Shown here: piece after piece, positions 30,001-36,420 of the stretch
Position numbering within the stretch: the stretch's first letter is position 1
How the letters are laid out: each line of letters begins with the position of its first letter
Assembly (NCBI GenBank): GCA_933207985.1
Contig: OW240917.1
Span: 99,236,299-99,300,298, forward strand
Reading direction: 5' to 3'
DNA: 64,000 nt
Source of the DNA: Pelobates cultripes
Taxonomy: Eukaryota > Chordata > Amphibia > Anura > Pelobatidae
Made by a program: the position numbers and the translations under genes
The notes under the pieces: generated by a model
Database searches by the model: none
What the model saw: only the letters and a program-made list of their open reading frames with translations
Told to the model about the DNA's origin: nothing

Positions 30001-31350
30001 AAAAATGCTTCATGTTTCACAGGGAATGTTGTTTCTCTACTAACAACTTGTTTTACTGACAAAATAACCAGTTAGAGTAAAAGTGATTAGATGGGTAAAT
30101 TCTTTAAAGGAACACTATATAATTAGGAATACAAATCTGTATTTCTAATGCTATTGTGTCCACGTCTGTACTTTTATTCAGATGTATTAAAATTTAAAAG
30201 AGTTAAATACCTGGTCTTTGATTTACATGGTCTACAACAATCTCCAGCTAGGTGGTGAGTGTCTAACTAACATCCGCTTGAATACCAGGACCCAAGGTTT
30301 CCCAGCAGTAGATTGACCAGAGCATAACAAAGCCTCCACTAGCCTGCCTTCTTCCCATAGTGCATCTTGCTGCCATTTCTGCTCTCCCCACCCTCAGCCA
30401 TCTAACTGATCTAAAAGAAAATGTGAATTATGAGACCAGGCAATCTCCTTCCACTGCTCCTTGCTATAGTTTTGATGCTCATGTCCCCATTGAAGGAGCT
30501 TACGGTGATGGACACCAGTCGTCATTGGCACTCTGTCTGGTCTACGACCATGCAGTCCCATACACAGCAAACTGTAATGCACTGTGTGTTCTGACATCTT
30601 TCTATCATGGCCAGCATTATGTTTTTCAGCAACGTGAGCTACAGTAGTTTTTCCATGTGCTTGCACTAGAAGGGCTAGGTTTTGCTTCCTATGTGCATCA
30701 GTGAGCCTTGGGCCTGACTCTGGCTCACTGGTTTCCCTTCCTTGCACCACTTTTGTAAGGTACTAAGCACAAGACTTGCTGTTTTGGAGAATCTCTGATC
30801 CAGTCTTCTAGCCAGTCTTGACCCATGTCAAAGTCTTTCAGATCTTTTCTCTTGCCCAAAAGGATTAATATGTTAAATAATAGTTTGAGGTGTCAGTTAT
30901 CCTTTAAGTTCAAACTAGATCTTTGTAAGACTGAAGAAAAAGTAATTTTTCACAAAATATGCAGTGCATGCTAACTATATTTATGTTGTTACACATCTAC
31001 ACAATGTACCAGCACATAAATATTATTATGTATTAGTTATTATCTATTTATTTCCACTTGTGGTAATGTACACACATCCATCAGGAGAAAAAAAAATAAT
31101 CAAGTAGACTTGTTCATATTTATTGCAGTAGTTGTATATCAATTATTTACATTCTATATAAAAAGATGAATGACAAGGAATTGTTTTGTTTTATGACCAG
31201 AGAGAGCTTCTTGATGTTGTTGATAATAATGAATCAGCTGTCATTGTTGCCCCAACATCATCGGGAAAGACATATGCTTCTTACTACTGTATGGAAAAAG
31301 TTCTGAGGAAAAGTGATACAGGTGTTGTAGTCTATGTGGCTCCTACAAAG
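2991..31350 (+). CDS. ddx60: ddx60, antiviral DExD/H-box helicase (internal part, 12 exons)
   Basis: Twelve exons are recognised: 2991-3098, 4737-4868, 6070-6228, 8413-8563, 9867-10019, 10256-10358, 11483-11598, 12685-12854, 15677-15929, 17328-17494, 27525-27704 and 31201-31350. They sum to 1842 nt (614 codons); all introns begin GT and end AG, and all phases join in frame with no stop. The translation follows vertebrate DDX60/DDX60L throughout, with landmarks such as [56 protein letters not shown] and the Walker A/motif I APTSSGKT. The family protein is about 1,700 residues, so this is roughly residues 230-850; the start and the rest of the helicase core are outside. DDX60 is a cytoplasmic, interferon-induced Ski2-like helicase reported to promote RIG-I-like receptor signalling and restrict viral RNA. 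DDX60 and DDX60L cannot be told apart here; one ancestral gene is assumed. Confidence 0.93.
3827..3905. mobile_element. T2-like MITE, left part (interrupted)
   Basis: It is similar to 1310-1380. Its right-hand part appears at about 4406-4482, after a LINE 3' end, and holds the hairpin GGCCACTTCAT/ATGAAGTGGTC followed by GGATCCTTTAA. The MITE was therefore probably in place before the LINE tail inserted. Confidence 0.5.
3919..4405 (-). mobile_element. LINE 3' end fragment (CR1/L2-like)
   Basis: On the - strand the frame 4157-4442 encodes an RT C-terminus with [29 protein letters not shown] and a following FKKSFK, the usual end of CR1/L2/Jockey-group ORF2 proteins. It is followed by a 3' end reading GGAATTTGTTGGCACTATA and a trinucleotide tail (ATT/ATG)n at 3919-3960. 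Such microsatellite tails mark the 3' end of this LINE group. It is 5'-truncated. The exact clade is not certain. Confidence 0.75.
4737..4868 (+). CDS. ddx60: ddx60 exon
   Basis: Forty-four codons, phase 0 to 0, after TTTGTTTAG and before GTTTGT. It encodes a segment with [20 protein letters not shown], which matches the WPEGSDIRRVFCVTSCSLSL stretch of human DDX60 as I recall it. Confidence 0.9.
4869..6069. other. Intron, no element recognised
   Basis: No transposon termini, coding similarity or tandem array was seen. The sequence is A+T rich and carries short A-runs. Around 5520-5760 it is less A+T-rich and may hold an old LTR, but nothing firm can be said. Confidence 0.5.
6070..6228 (+). 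CDS. ddx60: ddx60 exon
   Basis: Fifty-three codons, phase 0 to 0. The acceptor is TTCATTTCTTGAAG and the donor GTAAGT. It encodes [18 protein letters not shown] and LCVPLSQRS, closely matching the EDLCKLHCLTVVFLLHLPLSQR region of DDX60. Well conserved. Confidence 0.93.
6795..6839. mobile_element. Terminal fragment of a T2-like MITE
   Basis: CACAGTGAAGTGATCATGGT followed within 20 bases by CCCTTTAA resembles the end hairpin and terminus of frog TTAA-ended MITEs. Only one end is present. Confidence 0.35.
7013..7506. mobile_element. T2-type MITE with several internal hairpins
   Basis: A 494-bp unit starts TTAAAGGACCACTATAG and ends, as reverse complement, TTAAAGGACCACTCTAG. The terminal motif and TTAA fit the T2/TTAA MITE group of frogs, related to piggyBac-type elements. 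Inside are at least six separate hairpins: 7025-7070 (20-bp stem ending in CACTATAGTG), about 7190-7240, 7241-7274, 7283-7321, 7323-7357 (CTCTAGTGGCTGTC) and 7382-7419, plus the right terminal hairpin at 7450-7490. There is no transposase. A copy in opposite orientation lies at 18317. Confidence 0.85.
7507..8412. other. Intron, no element recognised
   Basis: No terminal repeats or coding similarity seen. The open frames at 7756-8082 on both strands lack splice context and family features. Confidence 0.5.
8413..8563 (+). CDS. ddx60: ddx60 exon
   Basis: 151 nt, entering in phase 0 and leaving with one base of the next codon (GAT). The acceptor is TTCAATTTATTCAG, the donor GTATGG. It encodes [20 protein letters not shown], matching the LSDLNDELLLKNIAFYYENE block of DDX60. 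Confidence 0.95.
8564..9866. other. Intron, no element recognised
   Basis: No transposon ends, tandem arrays or coding similarity were seen in this 1.3-kb intron. Confidence 0.5.
9867..10019 (+). CDS. ddx60: ddx60 exon
   Basis: 153 nt, phase 1 at both ends. The acceptor is AAAATGTTTTAG, the donor GTAATT. It encodes [19 protein letters not shown] and a following PFLSND-type stretch, aligned with the LNLGDTIMKDYEYLWNT block of DDX60. Confidence 0.92.
10256..10358 (+). CDS. ddx60: ddx60 exon
   Basis: 103 nt, entering with two bases and leaving with two (AG of a serine codon). The acceptor is TTATTATTCTCAAG, the donor GTAAGT. It encodes [20 protein letters not shown], matching the FIPTSSFVVDKFAGDILKDL region. 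Confidence 0.92.
10359..11482. other. Intron, no element recognised
   Basis: The sequence is ordinary A+T-rich intron. A pyrimidine-rich frame at 11087-11293 has no family features and no splice context. Confidence 0.5.
11483..11598 (+). CDS. ddx60: ddx60 exon
   Basis: 116 nt that complete the split serine codon and leave one base. The acceptor is GATCTTTTAAG, the donor GTAACA (the least canonical of the set). It encodes SDDPVVLAL and [18 protein letters not shown], almost identical to the DELVHWHSHKPLSDDYDR block. Confidence 0.92.
11599..12684. other. Intron, no element recognised
   Basis: A TATG tandem run at 11708-11724 and a CT-rich tract at 12300-12420 are the only visible structure. 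No gene or element signal was seen. Confidence 0.5.
12685..12854 (+). CDS. ddx60: ddx60 exon
   Basis: 170 nt, completing a GAA codon and ending in phase 0. The acceptor is GTTTTACTCAG, the donor GTAAGT at 12855. It encodes a stretch with [17 protein letters not shown] and PTKIVVQH followed by a lysine-rich linker (FGKKKE). An internal GT at 12795-12796 could serve as an upstream donor, but only 12855 keeps the frame with the next exon. Confidence 0.92.
13650..14600 (+). mobile_element. Old LTR-like unit, class uncertain
   Basis: The segment contains CCGCTGTTCG, GGAACTGTTTTGGGCATGG, CTGAACCGATCTGGGT, a block ATTATCTCCC and a polyadenylation signal AATAAA near 14547, in the same order as the inverted copy at 60943-63060. 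The pair marks an LTR retroelement family. No coding region accompanies this copy and no target duplication could be fixed, so the ends are approximate. It could be gypsy- or retrovirus-like; I cannot decide. Confidence 0.55.
15257..15421. repeat. 165-bp inverted repeat (MITE-like)
   Basis: Arms of roughly 65-70 bp pair with few mismatches: the left arm carries GGAATAATTGAC, GGCCGTTGAATTATTA and AATGCACACCCGAGGTG, and the right arm gives their complements CACCTCGGGTGTGCATT, TAATAATTCAACGGCC and GTCAATTATTCC. A short spacer lies around 15326-15347. It probably is a foldback-type MITE. GGCCGTTGAAT also occurs once nearby at about 15091. Confidence 0.7.
15677..15929 (+). CDS. ddx60: ddx60 exon (lysine/glutamate-rich linker)
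   Basis: 253 nt, entering in phase 0 and leaving with one base. The acceptor is ATATTCACAG, the donor GTAAGT. It starts with a very basic, charged run ([20 protein letters not shown]) likely to be helical, and continues with [11 protein letters not shown] and [10 protein letters not shown], matching the charged linker and the CLKAWKEHC motif of DDX60. Confidence 0.95.
15930..16513. other. Intron, no element recognised
   Basis: A+T-rich sequence with an A-run around 16200-16220. Nothing else was seen. Confidence 0.5.
16514..16916. mobile_element. T2-type MITE
   Basis: This 403-bp unit begins TTAAAGGGACACTATAGTC and ends with the complement of TTAAAGGATCACTATAGTG. Internal hairpins include GACCACTTCA/TGAAGTGGTC at 16540-16566, CCTCTAGTGGCT/AGCCACTAGAGG at 16612-16648 and CCATAGGAAAGCATT/AATGCTTTCCTATGG at 16696-16730. 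It belongs to the same broad family as 7013 and 18317 but is a distinct subfamily. Confidence 0.85.
17328..17494 (+). CDS. ddx60: ddx60 exon
   Basis: 167 nt, completing a threonine codon and ending in phase 0. The acceptor is TTTATAAATGTAG, the donor GTACTA. It encodes [20 protein letters not shown] and [19 protein letters not shown], matching the SIAVQVMKRIHSLMEKYSEL and KYLGFDELASSLHP stretches. Confidence 0.95.
17597..17830. repeat. Two copies of a short dispersed repeat
   Basis: TTAGTGGCCCCAGACTGACA followed by GATGAGCTATGTGCAGCAC (17597-17637) recurs with a few changes 192 bp downstream (17789-17830) and a third time at 31761-31800. I do not recognise the family. It may be an internal part of a larger transposon. 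Confidence 0.5.
18317..18822. mobile_element. T2-type MITE, opposite orientation to 7013
   Basis: A 506-bp unit reads TTAAAGGACCACTCTAGGCA at the left and the complement of TTAAAGGGCCACTATAGTGC at the right. Its order of hairpins is the mirror image of the 7013 copy: the TATAAACATAGCAGTTTC hairpin near 18408-18445, the CTCTAGTGGCTGTC hairpin, the CACTGTGAAAATCACAGTG hairpin, the AAAGCATT hairpin and the terminal GCCAGGAAAAC hairpin at 18768-18811. The two are recent members of one subfamily. Confidence 0.87.
18997..19001. repeat. Target-site duplication (left) of the chromovirus
   Basis: GTTGT here and at 26356-26360 flanks the two LTRs exactly, the 5-bp size typical of Ty3/gypsy integration. 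Confidence 0.9.
19002..19529 (-). repeat. 3' LTR of the chromovirus
   Basis: 528 bp, TGTCAC...GTCACA on the + strand. It differs from the 5' LTR by about a dozen substitutions and a 2-bp indel (CAAAAGAAAAG against CAAAAAAAG). On the - strand it carries a TATA-like box (19296-19302). Confidence 0.92.
19410..19980 (-). pseudogene. Integrase C-terminus and chromodomain
   Basis: The open frame 19955-19410 begins in the integrase C-terminal region ([36 protein letters not shown]) and ends with a chromodomain ([30 protein letters not shown]). Chromodomains here bind histone marks or chromatin proteins and can steer integration. The frame is offset from the upstream integrase part, which points to a small indel near 19975. 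About 40 codons at the end overlap the LTR. Confidence 0.9.
19530..19545 (-). promoter_or_regulatory. Polypurine tract of the chromovirus
   Basis: On the - strand a run of G residues preceded by CGAG lies directly inside the 3' LTR. Its position and base content match a plus-strand priming site. The chromodomain frame reads through it into the LTR. Confidence 0.8.
20111..20998 (-). pseudogene. RNase H end and integrase core
   Basis: The frame opens in the end of RNase H ([21 protein letters not shown]) and continues into integrase: the HHCC zinc module (HPGIHK and CNIC), the catalytic D-D-E core with [21 protein letters not shown] and [11 protein letters not shown]. All three acidic residues are present. 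It ends at a TGA (20108-20110) directly after the MELLP motif, where the family normally has tryptophan; translation of the same frame resumes with AEFAHNN. Confidence 0.93.
21098..22846 (-). pseudogene. Protease, reverse transcriptase and RNase H of the chromovirus
   Basis: The 582-codon frame contains an aspartic protease with [13 protein letters not shown] (active D at about 22645-22643), an RT with [36 protein letters not shown] and the catalytic YLDD at 21697-21686, then an RNase H start with [15 protein letters not shown] and CGYFSKKLT. It is cut off by a TGA at 21095-21097 just after MELLAII; the site looks like a C-to-T change in a CpG. The same frame continues into the next segment, so a single nonsense change separates them. 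Confidence 0.95.
22774..23070 (-). pseudogene. Gag C-terminal part with CCHC zinc knuckle
   Basis: The segment reads on in the same frame after a TGA at 23068-23070. It contains [16 protein letters not shown] and a CX2CX4HX4C knuckle ([14 protein letters not shown]), the nucleic-acid-binding part of gypsy Gag. The protease frame starts within its end in another register, as usual for gag-pol junctions. Confidence 0.9.
23071..23564 (-). pseudogene. Gag capsid region of the chromovirus
   Basis: The frame encodes a typical retrotransposon Gag: a [20 protein letters not shown] motif, [33 protein letters not shown] and [20 protein letters not shown]. It is broken at its N-terminal side by the hAT insertion (23565-25675) and closed by a TGA at 23068-23070. 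Confidence 0.9.
24060..24645. repeat. TG-rich minisatellite (GTCAGTGAGTGTGT units)
   Basis: Degenerate tandem units built from GTGTGTCTGTCAGTGAGTG fill this part of the hAT element. They are the near complement of the CA-rich array that follows. Confidence 0.9.
24690..25350. repeat. CA-rich minisatellite (CAGTCACACACACAGG units)
   Basis: Tandem units of CAGGCAGTCACACACACAGA with variable numbers of ACs. Long open frames through it encode only TH/SHT repeats and are not genes. Confidence 0.9.
25676..25816 (-). pseudogene. Gag N-terminal part of the chromovirus
   Basis: A start codon at 25816-25814 opens a frame ([20 protein letters not shown] and further) that runs to the hAT insertion. It lies only 13 nt inside the 5' LTR, so the primer-binding site touches the gag start. 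The rest of gag resumes at 23564. Confidence 0.85.
25818..25829 (-). promoter_or_regulatory. Predicted self-primer binding site
   Basis: Directly after the 5' LTR the - strand reads TTACACTAGGGC. The 10 nt ACACTAGGGC are the exact complement of GCCCTAGTGT in the LTR (- strand, 26097-26088), about 31 nt after a TATA box (26128-26122). No obvious tRNA 3'-end complement is seen. See findings. Confidence 0.65.
25830..26355 (-). repeat. 5' LTR of the chromovirus
   Basis: 526 bp with TG...CA ends. On the - strand it holds a TATAAAAG box (26128-26121) and the predicted RNA start near 26098. Followed at its outer side by the GTTGT duplication (26356-26360). Confidence 0.93.
26582..26640. mobile_element. 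T2-like MITE end fragment
   Basis: TTAAAGGAACAATATAG followed by a hairpin (GTTAGGAATAC AAAAGT GTATTCCTAAC) resembles the end of a TTAA-type MITE. No matching opposite end was found nearby. A similar start occurs at 30104. Confidence 0.55.
26700..27210 (-). pseudogene. L1/Tx1-type ORF1 fragment
   Basis: The - strand frames contain [33 protein letters not shown] and [13 protein letters not shown]. These match the RNA-binding C-terminal half of L1/Tx1-group ORF1 proteins (the RRNNIRIRG-type motif, then the SADLS..T..RR and IPYRW.P motifs). The frame is broken between the parts. No ORF2 sequence adjoins it. Confidence 0.7.
27525..27704 (+). CDS. ddx60: ddx60 exon
   Basis: Sixty codons, phase 0 to 0. 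The acceptor is AAATTATTTTACAG, the donor GTAATG. It encodes [35 protein letters not shown] and IPDTWQ, nearly identical to the block just before the helicase core in DDX60. Follows the 10-kb intron that holds the chromovirus. Confidence 0.97.
27705..28315. other. Intron, no element recognised
   Basis: No terminal repeats, arrays or coding similarity were seen here. Confidence 0.5.
28316..29195. mobile_element. hAT-like element with TG minisatellite
   Basis: The left part CAGTGTGGCTAAGC and the following GTCAAATTCGTGGGCC / GGCCACATGCGGC words resemble a widespread vertebrate hAT terminus. Inside, 28540-28600 holds GGTGCCGGAATATAACGTCA and its inverted partner, as in the hAT at 23565. Units of GTCAGTGAGTATGTGTGTG fill 28698-29180. 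The right terminus was not identified, so the end is approximate. Confidence 0.6.
28698..29180. repeat. TG-rich minisatellite
   Basis: Degenerate tandem TGTGTGTCTGTCAGTGAGTA units, close to those at 24060-24645 and 51890-52445. Confidence 0.9.
29235..29615. mobile_element. Possible worn T2-like MITE
   Basis: The stretch begins with a hairpin-like ACTTGAAGCCATGACCATTT segment and ends AGTACCCTTTAA, and its interior (GGATTCCAGG, GAGCTATGCCCAGCAC) resembles the GC-rich interiors of other MITEs in the window. The termini are not clean. Confidence 0.35.
29616..30103. other. Intron with a MITE terminal scrap
   Basis: At about 29737 TTAAAGGACCACACC followed by ACTTCATCTTGCTGAAGT looks like one end of a T2-like MITE. 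The rest is unassigned A+T-rich sequence. Confidence 0.4.
30104..30170. mobile_element. T2-like MITE end fragment
   Basis: TTAAAGGAACACTATATAAT and a short AGGAATACA...TGTATTTCT hairpin mark one end. Another TTAA terminus of a different subfamily (AGTTATCCTTTAA) lies at 30894-30907; the two are probably not a pair. Confidence 0.5.
30240..30860 (-). pseudogene. Tc1/mariner transposase fragment
   Basis: The open part (30750-30394) contains the helix-turn-helix and early catalytic region of Tc1 transposases: [55 protein letters not shown] and AWSHNSHF, where the family has a WSDES motif with the first catalytic aspartate, here replaced by histidine. Further 3', a second frame reads [16 protein letters not shown], the motif before the second catalytic residue. 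Frameshifts and the lost aspartate make it inactive. No terminal inverted repeats were identified. Confidence 0.88.
31201..31350 (+). CDS. ddx60: ddx60 exon with helicase motif I
   Basis: Fifty codons, phase 0 to 0. The acceptor is TTTTATGACCAG, the donor GTAAGC. It encodes [35 protein letters not shown] and [10 protein letters not shown]: the Q-like lead, Walker A lysine and motif Ia region of the SF2 helicase core. This is the last ddx60 exon I can identify; the expected next segment, starting with an ALVNQV-like motif, was not found to 64000. Confidence 0.98.
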
Positions 31351-32034
31351 GTAAGCATCTAACATGACTATATTAGATAAGATTTAATTGTATAGAAATG
31401 TACTCAATAACAAGAACTATAGAGTGTCTAATCTAACAGAAATGCTACTAAAAATTGCAAAAGACAAAAAATAATCACAGCTTAAAAAAAGGCAAAAATC
31501 ACAATAGAAATGTATTTATCTGATCAAAAGAGGAAAAACAAAACCTGTGCACCAGTATCTTATCTCAAAGTTCCAACAGTGATAATACGTTTATATTTGT
31601 TTAACCCATCTGTGACATTAGAATGTTCCATGCCATCCTGAAGATATTGGGCTTTAAAGCACTTAGGATGTCATGGAACATCTTTTACAATTGGGGAGAG
31701 AAGTGTTAAAACTCTGCTTACCCCTGGGCCTGGACCTCCTCTCTGTCAGCTAGAGCATATTTAGTGGCCCCAGACTGGAAGATGAGCTGTATATAGCACT
31801 CAAGTGAATTCTACATATAGCCCGTTAAATGCCTTGAAATCACCACAGCTTATGATTGTGTTCACCTGAATGATTTATTTTTTTTGCACATCAGAATATG
31901 GTATTAGTTATTTCATTTCTTATGTAATCGTAAATGAAGTTGTCAAATACCAAATCATCATATGTTTTATTAAATTTCTCTTTCACTCTTTATCCTTATC
32001 TGCTTTATTTCTGTTTAATTCTTTTATCTTAAGA
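31351..32034. other. Intron sequence downstream of the motif I exon
   Basis: The third copy of the dispersed repeat (31761-31800) lies here. No other structure was recognised. Confidence 0.5.
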
Positions 32035-32316
32035 CTATTACAATTTTATTAAACAATCAAATACATAACAAACTAACTAACAAACATACAAACATTTACT
32101 CGGTTGTGGGTGCAAGAGAAAAAATAAATAAATAATTTCCGTTATTAGGCTCGAGGGAGGGGGCTCAAACGTTTCCCTAAACAGATGTAAACCATGCGGT
32201 TAGATAAAAAAAAAAAAGAAAGAAATAGGGAAAATCCACCATGAAAAGAACAGATAGTGAGGGAAACTTCCTTATTCAGGGTCCAATTTTTTAATCCATT
32301 TATCCCAGTATGTGTA

Positions 32317-34804
32317 CTAATGGCCCTCATTTGGTACCAAATTAGTAATGGCCCTTTCCATTTTACATTGAATAATGCTTTGAGCATGGATCTTAGACCA
32401 GTTGTCTACCGTAGGGGATTTCCAATTCCTGGCTATCGAGGTCTTCACCGCCATTAGGAGGTGAAAAATAATAGGTCTAAATTCTTTATTGATGCCTGTC
32501 ATATCCATATGTAATAGGGCCATACTTGGGGTCAGCTCAACCCTTATTTCAAATAAAACTGATAAATATTGGTTTACCATATCCCATAAAGGTCTAATTT
32601 TCGGACAATCCCACCAAATATGTTTGAAGTCTGCAGTTAATTCATTGCATCTCCAACAATTTGGTGGGGTTGTAGGATACATTATTGCTATTTTGTAGGG
32701 GGTATTATAGCATCTGTTTAGTATTTTATAATGGGTTTTGTGTATATTTAGACAATGACAGACTTTATATATCGTATTAAGAGAGTTATTCCATTCTTTC
32801 ATATTTATATCCTTTGCTAGTTCTTGATTCCATTTAATAATTGCTGAGGGAATTGATTTACTCTGAGTCTTGTAAATTATGTTTTGACATTTTTTTGCCA
32901 AGTGGGTATAGTCTGACTGCTCGTAGAAGTCTGAGAGAAGGTTAACTGGTGGATCTAGAGGGTTGGATCTTAAAACTATATTTTAAAAGGATTTTATCCT
33001 AATATAAATAAACCAATGACTAGAAGGCATATTATATTCAGTTTGGAGTTGTTCGTAAGATTTTACTCTATTTCCTGTCATAAGATTAGATATCGTTTTT
33101 ATACCTCGTCTGGTCCAGATTTCTAAATTTATATCTGTCATTATATCTGCCAGTATACTTAAGTTTATGCCGGGGATTATCTTCTTTTTTAGCCCAATTT
33201 TTTTTTTAAATAGAGACCAAGTGAGAAAAATTTGTTGGACTGTCATCGATTTAGATTTTTTAATACAATGATTTGTTTCTTTATCCATTGACCATAGGAG
33301 AGTTCTATAGTCCCTGTCTCCCGAGGTCAGAATCTGTTCACTTTTGTACCAATATTCATTTACAGAGTCTTCCTTATTTATCACTAAGACAGGCGCTAAT
33401 AAATTAGCTCGTGCAATGTCTTGTGTAATTGGAATACTCATACCTCCTTCATCTTTTTTCCTAGACATAATACCTTTTTTTATTCTGGGTTTCTTGCCTG
33501 CCCAGATAAATTTAGTAAATGATGTTTGAATTAATTCTAACCAACTGTCTGGGATCTTAATAGGAATCATTCTCATAATATACAAGAATTTTGGTACAAT
33601 ATATGCTCTTAATGTATTTATTTTCCCTAACCAGGAGATTTCCAGAGTTTTCCATTTCTTTAAGTTAAGATTTGTTTCTTTAATTAAGGGAAGAATATTA
33701 TTCTCTAACCATTTCTTTGGATTTTTGGAAATTTTTATATCTAAATAATTAAAATAACTTTTAACTTGTTTAAATTCATGTTTTTTTTCTATACTATCAA
33801 TTTTATTTTGGGATGTAGTTAAATATAGCTTTGTAGATTTCTCATTATTTATCTTATAATTAGAGAAGTTGCTATAATTTCTGATAGTATCAACCACATG
33901 GTTAATGGAGTCCTCAGGTTTCTGGATAGTTATCAGTACATCATCAGCATATAACTTGATTTTTTTGGTTATTACCTTCTCCAAATCCTTTAATTCCGTG
34001 ATTAGATCTTATATCTACTGCCAGGGGTTCAATTGATAATATATACAGTAATGGTGATAAGGGACATCCCTGGCGTGTACCATTGGAAATTTCAAACTAT
34101 TTTGACTTAATTCCAGGCACCACAGTTCTACCTTGGGGATCACTGTATAGGGCCATTATTGCACTAAGTATCTCACCCAAGAACCCGAATGCTACTAGGG
34201 ACTCTCTGACAAAAGCCCAGCTGACCCTGTCGAATGCTTTTTCTGCATCCAATGACAGGGTCAGCATGGGTATACACTCCTCTCTAGCTTGTTCCAGTAT
34301 CCCTATCATATTTCTTATATGGTTAGTAGAGAGTCGTCCCGGGATAAATCCCACCTGGTCTCTAAGTATTATATGGGTGACTGCTCATTTGACTCTATCA
34401 GCCAATATTCCCGCATATACCTTGATGTCTGTATTTAAGAGAGAGATCAGCAGATAGCTCTCTACATTCTCTGGGTTCTTACCAGGTTTTAATATTGGGG
34501 CAATATTGCCTTTGAGCATTTCCTGTGGGATTTTGGTTTTTAATATAAATTCATTAAAAATAGTCTCTAAATATTGGGATATTTCTTTTTTAAGTAATCT
34601 ATAGAAGATCCCTGTAAATCCATCTGGACCTGGTGCTTTATTTGGTTTCAAAGTCTCTATACAAGTGTATATTTCTTGTAAAGAGATTGGGGCATTCAAT
34701 TCTTTGAATTGGGAATCTGAGATCTTTGGTAAAATCTTATCTTTAAATTTGTCTTCTGTGTCTCGTCTTTCCCCTTCACTTTCCCCTCTTCTTTCCCTTC
34801 TCAT
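32317..34804 (-). pseudogene. L1-like ORF2: reverse transcriptase and C-terminal domain
   Basis: Fragments in order: LKPNKAPGPDGFTGIFY and VLADRVK-like motif (34804-34385); VGFIPGRLSTNHIRN and LSLDAEKAFDRVSW (34354-34097); [13 protein letters not shown] (about 34085-34045); the catalytic LYADDVLI block and the long thumb/connection (33984-32983); and a C-terminal CWRCNELTADFKHIWWDCPK (32901-32317), the CCHC-like motif of L1 proteins. Stops at 34382-34384 and 34094-34096 and shifts near 34000 and 32950 separate them. Confidence 0.9.
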
Positions 34805-34849
34805 TTTCTGGTATCCACTATTTTGTCCTTGGAGGATGGATATTTAATG

Positions 34850-35586
34850 TCCTAGGGCCTCTGCTATTAATTTGTGCAAGTAATCTGTGTTTCATTACGT
34901 ACTATATAATATGTGCAATAATTCTCTTTTTTTATTTTACTTGTATTAAGTGATATCCATATTCCTTTTTTATCAAATATCATTCTAAATAGTAGGGAAA
35001 ACCCTTCTAATAACTCTATGCCCCCTTTTATTTAAGATATATCTTAGTGTAATACTATTCTTTGGGTTTTGTGCTTTACGAAATCATATTATTCTATATT
35101 GTTATTCAAAATAGGTATACAAATGGATTACCAGTGTAAACCATCTGGTAAAGTTTTGTGAGAGTAAAATAAATAAATAAATAAAAAATTTCTCCTACAT
35201 CTCTTTAAATCGTGTTATCAATTGTTGTAGAGAGTCCTGTTACACCTGATGTTTTCAAATTTAAATTTCCTTCAATTTTCCTCTTCTTATGTTAATCTTT
35301 TATATCAGCCTTGTATATTAATAGGAGTTTGGTACCTTTTAAGAAGAGTCCTAAGACCCATTATTTTCCTATAGTATATTTTTCTTCTGGAGAGGCGTGA
35401 GGGGAGAGAGGGAAGAGAGAACATGAAAAATATATACACTGTTAAATCTTCTCTTGCTCATTTCCATTTTGCAGGTTTTTTTCTTTAAGCCAATTGGCCA
35501 ATTTTTCTGGGGAGTCGAATGACACTGTACTATAGTCATAGGATATAATTATTTTTGTGGGGAAACCCCATTTATATTTTATATCC
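34850..35586 (-). other. Region where the endonuclease would be expected
   Basis: No endonuclease motif (for example the SDH or GDFN-type blocks) can be read in any - frame. The sequence is A+T rich with a TAAA run at 35167-35190. Either the endonuclease was deleted or other sequence replaced it. Confidence 0.5.
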
Positions 35587-36390
35587 TTATTTATGAGTAT
35601 TTTTGTTACATTGATATATCGTCTTCTTTCTAGTCTTGTATGGTAAGAAAGATCTGGGTAGATCTTTATTTGTGCGTATATAGGAATCGTATGGATGTTT
35701 CTTTGGCGCTTTCATGATCTGATCTTTGAGTCTGGACGAGGCGCAACTTATGATGACATCACGTGGTTTTGAGCTATGTATTTCTGGAGGTTTAAATGTC
35801 CTGTGATATCTCTCCAAAATATGATTATATCCTGATATATCTATATCAAGAGCTTTTATGAGATCCAATATATAGATTTCCAGGTGTTCATGTGTGATAG
35901 ATTCTGGTATATCTCGGAGTCTTAGATTATTTCTTCTCATTCTATCTTCTTACTCAGCAATTTTTTTATTCATATTTGAAATTGTATCATCTTGTTTTTT
36001 AATTAGATTCTCTTGCTGTTGAAGTTTTTCTTTCAGCTGAAGTATGTGCACTTCATTATCTTGGAGTTGCATCTTTATTTGATATTGCTCTTCTTTAATT
36101 TCTGTTCTCATGTTATTGATTTCAATTTTGAATTTTTCAAACAGAGAGGCAAATGCCTCTTCCAAAAAAGCCTTTGTAACAGTCTGGTCTTTTTCTGTAT
36201 TAGGTGGGAGATTTTTTTGTACTGCATCTTGCATGTTGATTATACTTTCTGCTAAATCATTCCCCTCTAATTTTGATTTATTTGTTTGGGGGGGGGGAGG
36301 GAGAAAGGAGAGTCGCTTCTCTGGTTTATTCTCTTGTTTCTTATCTCTCTTCATTGTGTTCTTTGGTTCGTTAGATTTTTTAGTAGCCAT
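35587..36390 (-). pseudogene. L1-like ORF1 (coiled coil and RRM-type protein)
   Basis: A start at 36390 opens a basic N-terminus, a proline run (LPPPP) and a heptad-rich coiled coil (LEEAFASLFEKFKIEI, QLKEKLQQQENLIKK) up to 35950. A single TAA at 35947-35949 interrupts it, after which the same frame gives MRRNNLRLRDIPES, the L1 ORF1 RNA-recognition motif, and ends at 35587. This protein normally trimerises and binds LINE RNA. Confidence 0.87.
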
Positions 36391-36420
36391 TTACAAAATC
36401 TGTCCTTTTTCCGAATATTC

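Larger units (their letters stand above)
32035..36420 (-). mobile_element. L1-like LINE, endonuclease region missing
   Basis: On the - strand ORF1 (36390-35587) precedes RT-bearing ORF2 parts (34804-32317), then a 3' tail with AATAAA-like words near 32045. The 730 bp between the ORFs do not encode the APE-type endonuclease expected at the start of ORF2. The RT motifs and the C-terminal cysteine motif fit the L1 group. Several stops and frameshifts make it defunct. It lies antisense to ddx60. Confidence 0.85.
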
